Positions 15,911 through 22,794 of a DNA stretch of 64,000 bases are shown piece by piece. The DNA comes from Selenomonadaceae bacterium (GTDB taxonomy: Bacteria > Bacillota > Negativicutes > Selenomonadales > Selenomonadaceae): contig JAFRSO010000065.1 of NCBI GenBank assembly GCA_017427545.1, positions 1-64,000 of the forward strand, in the 5' to 3' direction. Both the position numbers and the translations under genes were made by a program. The notes below the pieces were generated by a model. It was given only the letters and a program-made list of their open reading frames with translations. It ran no database searches and was not told where the DNA came from. How positions within the stretch are numbered: the first letter of the stretch is position 1; the number at the start of each line of letters is the position of its first letter.

Positions 15911-16687
15911 ATGAGCAACATTCAAAAGGCGTTCGCCACCGGCAAGGCGTTTATCCCGTTCATAACTTGCGGCGACCCGAATTTGAAGACGACTGCGGAA
16001 GTTGTGCGGGCGGCCGTGGCAAATGGTGCCGACCTCGTTGAGTTGGGCATACCTTTTTCCGACCCGACAGCTGAAGGCGTCGTCATTCAAGCGGCAAATC
16101 TTCGAGCACTTCAAGGCGGCGTCACGACTGATAAAATTTTCGACATGGTACGAGACTTGCGCCGCGACGTGAAAGTTCCCTTCGTCTTCATGACTTATGC
16201 AAACGTCGTCTTCAGTTACGGCGCGGAAAAATTTATTTCGACTTGCGCGGAAATTGGCGTTGACGGATTGATTTTGCCTGATGTGCCTTTTGAGGAGAAG
16301 GGCGAATTTTTATCGACGTGCAAAAAGTTCGGCGTCGATTTAATTTCGATGATTGCTCCGACTTCCGAAGACAGAATTGCAATGATTGCCCGCGAGGCTG
16401 AAGGTTTCGTTTATGTCGTGTCGAGTTTGGGCGTAACCGGCGTGCGAAGTGAAATTAAAACCGATTTGACTTCGATTGTCGCGGCGATTCGGCAGAATAC
16501 GAAAATTCCCTGCGCGATAGGTTTTGGAATATCGACGCCCGCTCAAGCTAAGCAAATGGCAAATATTTCTGACGGGGCGATTGTCGGTTCAGCGATTATA
16601 AAAATTCTTGCGGCTCACGGCGAGGCAGCTCCTAAATTTGTCGGCGAGTACGTTAAAGATATGAAAGACGCTTTAAGGGAGGCTTAG
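15911..16687 (+). CDS. trpA: Tryptophan synthase alpha subunit
   Basis: 258 aa TIM barrel. PFITCGDPN, LVELGIPFSDP with the catalytic Glu, GLILPDVPFEEK, SSLGVTGVR and CAIGFGIST are the family blocks. It splits indole-3-glycerol phosphate and passes indole to TrpB. The residue at the E. coli Asp60 position is Glu (PTAEGVV), a conservative change. No other trp gene lies nearby; it is followed after 3 nt by an unrelated binding protein. Confidence 0.92.
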   Translation: MSNIQKAFATGKAFIPFITCGDPNLKTTAEVVRAAVANGADLVELGIPFSDPTAEGVVIQAANLRALQGGVTTDKIFDMVRDLRRDVKVPFVFMTYANVVFSYGAEKFISTCAEIGVDGLILPDVPFEEKGEFLSTCKKFGVDLISMIAPTSEDRIAMIAREAEGFVYVVSSLGVTGVRSEIKTDLTSIVAAIRQNTKIPCAIGFGISTPAQAKQMANISDGAIVGSAIIKILAAHGEAAPKFVGEYVKDMKDALREA

Positions 16688-16690
16688 TTT

Positions 16691-17713
16691 ATGTTTAAAA
16701 AAATTTTTACAGCGACGTTGCTTCTCGTGACATTGCTGATGACGGGTTGCGGCGGCGATAATTCTTCCGACAAGAACGCGGCAGATAAAAAATCCGCCAA
16801 CAAACTCGTGATTTACACGTCGATGAAAGAATCATTAATCGGCGGCATTGTCGACGGCTTCAAGGCAAAATATCCCGACATTGAAGTTGATTGGCAATCG
16901 GCGGGTGCAGGTAAAATTATGGCCAAACTCGACGCTGAACGTCAAAGCGGTCACTTAATGGCGGACATTATTTGGACGAGTGAAGTGCCCGATTTCTACC
17001 AGATGAAAAACGAAGGCTTGCTGGAAAAATATCAGCCCGCAGGTTTTGAGGAGCTGTTGAATCCTTTCGACGACTACGACGGCTCATTCACTGCCGCGAG
17101 ATTGGGCACCCTCGGAATTGTCATCAACACCAATAAAATCACGACGGATCCTGCCGGTTGGGAGACGATTGCCACTGACCCGCTGTATAAAAATTCTTTC
17201 GGCATTGCAGACCCTGCGCTTAGCGGTACGGCCTTCATGAGTATTGCCCTGCTTGAAAAACAATTCGGCTGGGATTATATCGTTCGACTTCATGACAATG
17301 GCGCGACGAAAAGTAAAGGTTCCGGCAGAGTTATCGACGACACTGCCGACGGAGTTTTGAACGCGTGCCTGGGCGTCGACTATATCACTGCCGGCAAAAT
17401 CGATAAGGGCGCGCCGCTCAAAATGGTTTATCCTCACGAACTTTTGATGGTGCCAAGCCCCGTTGCAATCTTCAAGGACGCCGATCATAAGGACAACGCT
17501 AAAAAATTTGTCGATTATCTCATGACGCAAGAGGCTCAACAGAAAGTTGCCGAGGCCGGTACAGTTCCCGTCCGCCGTGATGTGAAAATGCCCGAACGCT
17601 ACAACTTGCCCGCCCCTGAGGACGCGCTTAACAACGGCATTAAAATCAACTATTCCGACGTTCTCGAAAATAAAGACGACACCGTTAAAAAATTCTCCAA
17701 CCTGTTCAAGTAA
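16691..17713 (+). CDS. Iron-type ABC transporter substrate-binding lipoprotein
   Basis: 340 aa. A lipoprotein signal ends in LLMTGCGG (lipobox Cys at residue ~20). The mature part is a family-1 solute-binding protein of the ferric/AfuA-FbpA type: LVIYTSMKESLIGGIVDGF, GAGKIMAKLDAE, DIIWTSEVPDFY, and FVDYLMTQEAQQKVAEAGTVPVRRD near the end. Fe(III) is the most likely ligand, but phosphonate or putrescine-type ligands cannot be excluded. No permease or ATPase genes are adjacent. GGGAGG lies at the end of trpA. Confidence 0.8.
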   Translation: MFKKIFTATLLLVTLLMTGCGGDNSSDKNAADKKSANKLVIYTSMKESLIGGIVDGFKAKYPDIEVDWQSAGAGKIMAKLDAERQSGHLMADIIWTSEVPDFYQMKNEGLLEKYQPAGFEELLNPFDDYDGSFTAARLGTLGIVINTNKITTDPAGWETIATDPLYKNSFGIADPALSGTAFMSIALLEKQFGWDYIVRLHDNGATKSKGSGRVIDDTADGVLNACLGVDYITAGKIDKGAPLKMVYPHELLMVPSPVAIFKDADHKDNAKKFVDYLMTQEAQQKVAEAGTVPVRRDVKMPERYNLPAPEDALNNGIKINYSDVLENKDDTVKKFSNLFK

Positions 17714-17726
17714 AATTTTCTCGCAA

Positions 17727-17766
17727 AAAAAATCCTCCGCCCGATTGAGTGGAGGATAATTTTTTT
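17727..17766 (+). terminator. Rho-independent terminator
   Basis: ATCCTCC and GGAGGAT enclose a 12-nt loop, followed by a T-run; ends the trpA operon. Confidence 0.85.
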
Positions 17767-17820
17767 CCGAAAAATCATTCCGTAAATTTCACATGAACAT
17801 TGCCCGCGCCCAAAGTAAAC

Positions 17821-17849
17821 TTGAATAGCTGAAAACTATCTGCTACAAT
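17821..17849 (+). promoter_or_regulatory. Promoter of the small toxin-like peptide gene
   Basis: TTGAAT (17821-17826), a 17-bp spacer and TACAAT (17844-17849). Predicted transcript start is near 17857. Confidence 0.75.
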
Positions 17850-17895
17850 TATTTTAATGCTACCCCTTCGGGAGGCATAAGCCTAACGAAAGGAG

Positions 17896-17914
17896 GTGTT
17901 ATATATGCTGAGCA
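17896..17914 (+). repeat. Direct repeat A over toxin SD-start region
   Basis: GTGTTATATATGCTGAGCA. It spans the end of the Shine-Dalgarno region, the start codon and the next codons, and matches repeat B at 18093-18111 in 18 of 19 positions. Confidence 0.85.
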
Positions 17915-17988
17915 TGTTCGTGAGCTTAGCGGTTGGCGTGGTGTCCAGTATCATCGGTGCTTACATCTACGACCGTTGGCTCAAGTAG
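17905..17988 (+). CDS. 27-aa hydrophobic peptide, Fst/Ldr-like type I toxin candidate
   Basis: ATG at 17905 behind AAAGGAGGTGTTATAT. The peptide starts MLSMFVSLAVGVV, continues as one membrane helix and ends YDRWLK. Size, single hydrophobic segment and a polar/charged tail with Trp match Fst/Ldr-type toxins that damage the membrane. The 5' UTR segment GCCTAAC (17881-17887) can pair with GTTAGGC (18034-18040) in the 3' UTR. A terminator follows, and a convergent promoter carries a copy of the start region. Toxicity is inference; it could instead be a harmless small membrane protein. Confidence 0.7.
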   Translation: MLSMFVSLAVGVVSSIIGAYIYDRWLK

Positions 17989-18047
17989 CAGGAATTTCAC
18001 TTAGACGCCCCGGATAATCGGCCTCATCAACCGGTTAGGCGTAAACG

Positions 18048-18086
18048 AAGCCCCGCGCAGTTCATCACTCTGTGCGGGGTTTTTCT
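18048..18086. terminator. Terminator hairpin between convergent transcripts
   Basis: GCCCCGCGCAG, an 8-nt loop and CTGTGCGGGG with a T-run on the plus strand. The antisense RNA would read the same hairpin in reverse. Confidence 0.85.
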
Positions 18087-18136
18087 TCGTTTGTGTTATT
18101 TATGCTGAGCAAATAATGATATTTTCTTAAGAAGCA
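18050..18136 (-). ncRNA. Putative antisense antitoxin RNA
   Basis: Predicted from the minus promoter at 18142-18170 to the shared hairpin. It contains the complement of repeat B and so can pair with the toxin mRNA at the ribosome-binding site and start codon, and at the hairpin. The 3' end is uncertain; a second stem (ACGCC/GGCGT) lies further on, at about 18003-18044. Confidence 0.6.
18093..18111 (-). repeat. Direct repeat B
   Basis: GTGTTATTTATGCTGAGCA on the plus strand, one mismatch to repeat A; transcribed as its complement in the antisense RNA. Confidence 0.85.
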
Positions 18137-18141
18137 TAATT

Positions 18142-18170
18142 AATTTAACACAAGCCTACCGCTTTGTCAA
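18142..18170 (-). promoter_or_regulatory. Convergent promoter of the antisense RNA
   Basis: On the minus strand TTGACA (18165-18170), a 17-bp spacer and TAAATT (18142-18147). It lies between the 3' end of the MFS gene and the toxin locus. Confidence 0.65.
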
Positions 18171-18192
18171 TGTTTGCGACCACTTTAACCAA

Positions 18193-19353
18193 TCACCTCG
18201 CCAACGGATTCAACTCACGACGAGCCGCTTGCGTCCAAATCACAACTGCCGAACCGATTGCAAAAATTATCCCGCCGAAAATCACGTAGGGGATTCCCAG
18301 TCCGTCGATAAAAAGTCCGCTGAACGCCGTACCTGCCATGCAACCCAAATTCGCCGAAGTCAAGAAAATTCCGTTAGCAAAATCGGGGGCTTCAGGTGCT
18401 GCGCGGAAAATCCAGAATTGATAGATATTCGCCGCGACGCCCGCCAATATTCCCCAGAAAATTATCAACGCCGTCAGCAGATAAAAATTCGGCTCGTTGA
18501 AAAATGCAATGTACACCGCCGCCAAAATGAACGGGAAAAATTTTACCGTCGCCAGCGGTTGAACCGTCAGCAAATTTCCTGCCAACATGCTCCCGAAAAT
18601 GTTGCACACTCCGAAGACGAAAAGCATTGCGCTGACTGAACTCGGCGCGACCATTGAAACTTTTGCAAGATATTCCGCCGCGTAATTGAATACGCCGAAG
18701 ATTGAGCCGTCCAAAAAAATCACCGCGACGATTGACGCCCATAAAACTTTCTTGTGCAGAATTTTCAACTGGCTGCCGTAAGTCATGACTTTCTTGACGG
18801 GCATTGACGGGACGTAAAAAATTGTCGCCATTAACGCCGCAAATGTCACCAATGCAAAAAATGTCATCGAGGCCGTCAGAGAAATTCTCTCCGCCAAAAA
18901 GTTGCTTATCGGGACGCCTACGACCATTCCCGCCGCCACGCCGATATTTATTTTCGCGACGGCCTTTGGAGCCTCTTTAGCCCCGACAATCGCCGCCGCT
19001 ACCGTGAAAGCCATTGAGCAGTAAACCGGATGAAAAAATGCCGGCAATACACGAACTGCCAGCAGTAAATCAAAACTTTTCGCGAAAATGGAAATGACGT
19101 TGCAGACCGTGAACAATCCCAAAACCAAAATCATCACGTGCTTGCGATTGAATCGGGAAAAAATCAACGGCATTGTCGGCCCTGCAATCGCCACGCCCAA
19201 TGCAAACATGCTGATTAAAAGTCCCGCGTGCACAATCGTCACGTCGTAGCGTTCGGAAATGTACGGCAGGATTCCGATAAAGCCCATCTCCGTGTTCAAA
19301 ATTCCGAAGACGCCTACCATTAAAATGAAGATCAGCAAATTTTTGTTCGACAT
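18193..19353 (-). CDS. MFS transporter (DHA1-type)
   Basis: 386 aa with about 12 predicted helices and no large soluble part. NTEMGFIGILPYISERYDV at the N-terminus and FSRFNRKHVMILVLGLF (loop 2-3) resemble AraJ/YdhP-like proton-coupled effluxers. Probable export of a drug or small metabolite; substrate unknown. Last gene of a minus-strand string after the MATE gene, 3 nt apart. Confidence 0.85.
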   Translation of the reverse strand: MSNKNLLIFILMVGVFGILNTEMGFIGILPYISERYDVTIVHAGLLISMFALGVAIAGPTMPLIFSRFNRKHVMILVLGLFTVCNVISIFAKSFDLLLAVRVLPAFFHPVYCSMAFTVAAAIVGAKEAPKAVAKINIGVAAGMVVGVPISNFLAERISLTASMTFFALVTFAALMATIFYVPSMPVKKVMTYGSQLKILHKKVLWASIVAVIFLDGSIFGVFNYAAEYLAKVSMVAPSSVSAMLFVFGVCNIFGSMLAGNLLTVQPLATVKFFPFILAAVYIAFFNEPNFYLLTALIIFWGILAGVAANIYQFWIFRAAPEAPDFANGIFLTSANLGCMAGTAFSGLFIDGLGIPYVIFGGIIFAIGSAVVIWTQAARRELNPLAR

Positions 19354-19356
19354 TAA

Positions 19357-20709
19357 CTAAATCCCCTTGAAAATCTTTCGGAACGAAATGCCTTTCTCTT
19401 TCATCAGCGACCGAATCAAAATCAACGCGACTGCTGCCTCCGCCACGTCGTTAATCGAATAATTCAGCGAGATATATTCTATCGGCAAAATTTTCGGCAG
19501 GAACCAAATCAGCGGCACTTGCACGACCAGCGGTATCAAGCTTATAACCAAATTGCGCCACTCGTCCTCCAAAGCCGCCATGATTCCGCTTAGCCATGTG
19601 TAAAGTCCGACGAACGGTTGCAACACGAACATTGCCCGCAGGAAAATCAGCATTTCGGGCGTTATCGGATCGTTTGAAGACATAAAAATTCTCATCAACT
19701 CTTCCGTGAAAATCATCAGCACCACATAAATTGCGAACGTCAAAATCACCGTCAGGAAGAATCCGTATCGCATGACGCGCAGGCAATGACTTTCTTTTCG
19801 CGCGGCATAAAGTCTGCTCACGAGCGGTTGAATACCCGTGTCCAATCCGTTCAGCGGCAAGAATACGAACGATAAAATTATATTCGAGACCGTCACCGTC
19901 GCCAGCAAATAAGCCGCGTCGTAACTCAAAATTACCGCGTTCAAGAAATATTCGATGCAGGACATCATTATCGTTGCCACACCGAATCCCGCGCCGATTT
20001 TAATTTCCTGGAAGATATACGCGAAACTTGCGAAGCCCTGCGAATTGGAAAATTTTTGTCGCGAAAATTTGAAGTACCAGAACGCAATCGCTGCTCCGGA
20101 AATTTGAGCGATTACCGTCGCAATCGCCGCACCCTTCATGCCCCAGCCGAATACGATTATAAACAGCGCGTCCAAAATTATGTTGACCAGCACGGTTGTT
20201 CCGACCAGACAGAAGACGTGTCCGGGATTGTCAATGCAACGCATGAATGCTCCCGTCATGTAAATTGTCAGCAGGAATGGCACGCCGCACAGCGTTATTC
20301 GCAGGAACATTACCGCCAAATTAATTATATTTTGCTCGTCGGGACTGTCGGAAAGTAATTGCAGCAGCGGTTCGACGAAAATATTTCCGACGACTGCAAT
20401 GGTTATTCCGATTATCGCCGCGCAAAGGTAATTGCTCCGCATGATTTTTTCGGCAAGCTGTTTTTTACCTTCGCCGATTTTTTCTGAAACGACAGCACTG
20501 CCGCCCGTCTCAAATAAAGTTCCGATTGCCCCGAAAACCATTGTAATCGGAAAAATTATCGCCATAGCCTCCAAACCTTCGACGCCGACCCAATTCCCGA
20601 CAAAAAATCCGTCCGTCATCATGTAAACGCTCATGGCGACCAATGCCGCAAAAGTTGAGCCGCCGTAGTGGATAATCTCCGTGACGGTTGAAAAAAAATC
20701 GTTATGCAT
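19357..20709 (-). CDS. MATE family efflux transporter
   Basis: 450 aa, 12 predicted helices, with two similar halves typical of MatE. YMMTDGFFVGNWVGVEGLEAMAI and FGAIGTLFETGGSAVVSE at the N-terminus mark the cation-coupled multidrug exporter family. Its ATG shares bases with the stop of the DUF2156-STAS gene (TAATG), so expression is coupled. Confidence 0.88.
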   Translation of the reverse strand: MHNDFFSTVTEIIHYGGSTFAALVAMSVYMMTDGFFVGNWVGVEGLEAMAIIFPITMVFGAIGTLFETGGSAVVSEKIGEGKKQLAEKIMRSNYLCAAIIGITIAVVGNIFVEPLLQLLSDSPDEQNIINLAVMFLRITLCGVPFLLTIYMTGAFMRCIDNPGHVFCLVGTTVLVNIILDALFIIVFGWGMKGAAIATVIAQISGAAIAFWYFKFSRQKFSNSQGFASFAYIFQEIKIGAGFGVATIMMSCIEYFLNAVILSYDAAYLLATVTVSNIILSFVFLPLNGLDTGIQPLVSRLYAARKESHCLRVMRYGFFLTVILTFAIYVVLMIFTEELMRIFMSSNDPITPEMLIFLRAMFVLQPFVGLYTWLSGIMAALEDEWRNLVISLIPLVVQVPLIWFLPKILPIEYISLNYSINDVAEAAVALILIRSLMKEKGISFRKIFKGI

Positions 20710-21932
20710 TAAATGTTAGGCCTCCAACTCAAGTTGAAAATCTGCGCAAAGCCCGTCATCTCCAAAACTTCGCGGACTTGTTCGCCGACATTTTTAACCG
20801 TCATGGTTCCGCCTTGAGAGCGAATTTTTTTCATCGCGGCAATCAAAATCCTCAAGCCCGAAGATGAAATATACTCCAGCCCGTTCAAGTCCAAGGTAAC
20901 ATTTTTCACGCCGTCGAGCATGGGCATAATTTCATTCTTCGCGGAAAGAGAAGCGTCGGTGTTGAGCTTGCCGGAAATTTTTATCGTCAAGTTGTCGCCG
21001 TCACGTTTGGAAGAAATTTTCACGTCGCGAACGTCTTCGGCGGGATTGTAAGTCACGATATATTTTTTCAGCATGACGAGCGGATACAAATGCTCCTTGA
21101 AGAAGCGCAAATTTTCTTCGCCCACGTCGTCCGTCAAGTTTTCCGTCAAAATTCCGCGCTCCAAATTTATCTTCGCGTCATTCCAATAAGCAAATTCATT
21201 CGCGCCGCTAAAATTGTAATCAGCCTTCGCAAACAGCCCGATTGAGTGAGTCTCGTCAATCATTTCGTCGACGGAGTAAGCGACAATCTGTCCGTCAACA
21301 CGAATCACGAATCCGAAAAGATTTTTAAAGTCGTTCCAATGATTCAGCGCGAACAGGAATTGATCACTGTCGGCTTGAGCAAGTTCGACGTTTTCGACGC
21401 GGTCTTGAAGATTTTTTTCCGCCCCGATATGAAACTGCCACAAGTCATTGAAATTGTCCGGCTTAATCTCCTCAATCGTGGACTCGTAATTTTTCTCAAA
21501 GGAATTTTTAGCGTTACGAATGCGCTTGAACTTTTTACCCTCAAGCTTTTCCATGCGGTCGAGGTACAAAATATAATCCCACATGTCGCGGTCGTCATCA
21601 ACCTCAATCGCGTCGCCGAGGTCGCGCTGCCAAATCTTTAACAGATATTCCGGCACGAAATTAAAAATTGTTCCGGCGGGCACGTGAGCTGAAAAAACTT
21701 TCTTCCAATTAATTTCGTCCCAATCACCTGCGGGCGGCCCCCAAATCTCCATGTCGCCTTCGGAAAATTTATGCCAGCAAAGATTGTCGACATAGGCGCG
21801 CTGAACATTACTTTTGTCCCGATTGGCAAGCAAAAGTAAAGGCGACGCGTTCGACGGAATTTGGATACAGCGTTGGAGATAATCCATGTAGCGTTCGTTG
21901 TCATCGAAGTCGAAAGTTTTAAAATCAATCAT
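20709..21932 (-). CDS. DUF2156-like acyltransferase fused to a STAS domain
   Basis: 407 aa from the ATG at 21932 (GGAG 9 nt upstream). Residues ~1-290 resemble the DUF2156 GNAT-like domain (LLLLANRDKSNVQRAYVDN, KRIRNAKNSFEKNY, FVIRVDGQIVAYSVDEM). Residues ~300-407 are a STAS domain of the anti-anti-sigma kind, with LDLNGLEYISSSGLRILI containing the Ser that kinases phosphorylate. The combination suggests an aminoacyl/acyl-transfer module under STAS-type control. Flanked by a binding protein and two exporters. Confidence 0.75.
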   Translation of the reverse strand: MIDFKTFDFDDNERYMDYLQRCIQIPSNASPLLLLANRDKSNVQRAYVDNLCWHKFSEGDMEIWGPPAGDWDEINWKKVFSAHVPAGTIFNFVPEYLLKIWQRDLGDAIEVDDDRDMWDYILYLDRMEKLEGKKFKRIRNAKNSFEKNYESTIEEIKPDNFNDLWQFHIGAEKNLQDRVENVELAQADSDQFLFALNHWNDFKNLFGFVIRVDGQIVAYSVDEMIDETHSIGLFAKADYNFSGANEFAYWNDAKINLERGILTENLTDDVGEENLRFFKEHLYPLVMLKKYIVTYNPAEDVRDVKISSKRDGDNLTIKISGKLNTDASLSAKNEIMPMLDGVKNVTLDLNGLEYISSSGLRILIAAMKKIRSQGGTMTVKNVGEQVREVLEMTGFAQIFNLSWRPNI

Positions 21933-21946
21933 TATACAGTCTCCTC

Positions 21947-22768
21947 TCAAAAATCAATATCAAAACTGGAAAGATTGACATTAACCACAACGTCTTGATA
22001 GTAGGGGTCGGTGACGGCGACGCCTTCGGGCACGTCAAAATCTTTCGGACGGTCTGAATCTTCGTTGGGCACAATCACCCAAAATACAACGTCGACTTGC
22101 CCGGACTCCAAAGCTGCTGCGCGGGCGGCACTTTCAATGTGAACAAATTCAATATTTTTGCTGATACGCTTGGAAATTTCCGAAAGCACAGCGGTATTGA
22201 AACCGGCAGGTTTTCCGTCAGCAGTCACATAATCGAGCATGGGCAAATCACCCGTTACGCCGACTTTAATCGTCTCCGCGCCGTCAATTTTGGGAATGTC
22301 AACGGGAATCGGATTTTCGTCAAAATTCGTAACGTACTTGTCAACGAGGGCGTCAAGTGTACCGTCAGATTTCATCGCGGTAATCGCCGAGTCGAATAAA
22401 TTTTTCAAGGCGACATTATCTTTACGCATTGCACAGCAAAAATTATCGACAAGCGAAACGGTTTGACTTTCGGTGATTTTGAGGTCGGGATTTTGCGCCG
22501 CCATATACTTTGCAACGCTGCCGTAAGTTTGAATCGCGTTGATGTTTCCCGACGACAACGCCATTTGCATTGAGTTGAAATTGTCGAAGAAATTCATTTC
22601 GGCCCCGTTGATAAGTGTCCTTGCATTTTCGGGTTTAGTATTCAGTTGAGTGATTGCGCCGACTTTGATTTGCTGCTTATCGCCTGAAGATTTTTCATCC
22701 GACGAACCGCAGCCGCTCAAAATCGCCGCCATTAAAATCATCGCGAACACTAAAAATTTTTTCCTCAT
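21947..22768 (-). CDS. Family-3 amino-acid-type substrate-binding lipoprotein
   Basis: 273 aa. Lipoprotein signal with ILSGCGSS (Cys near residue 20). The SBP_bac_3 fold is split by a low-complexity join: NGAEMNFFDNFNSMQMALSSGNINAI, DNFCCAMRKDN, then IKVGVTGDLPMLDYVTADGKPAGFNTAVLSEISKR, where a typical N-terminal lobe motif reappears. The order suggests two binding domains, the first one shortened. Ligand probably an amino acid. No permease or ATPase adjacent. Confidence 0.75.
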   Translation of the reverse strand: MRKKFLVFAMILMAAILSGCGSSDEKSSGDKQQIKVGAITQLNTKPENARTLINGAEMNFFDNFNSMQMALSSGNINAIQTYGSVAKYMAAQNPDLKITESQTVSLVDNFCCAMRKDNVALKNLFDSAITAMKSDGTLDALVDKYVTNFDENPIPVDIPKIDGAETIKVGVTGDLPMLDYVTADGKPAGFNTAVLSEISKRISKNIEFVHIESAARAAALESGQVDVVFWVIVPNEDSDRPKDFDVPEGVAVTDPYYQDVVVNVNLSSFDIDF

Positions 22769-22794
22769 GGTAAATCATCCTTCCAAACAACTTT

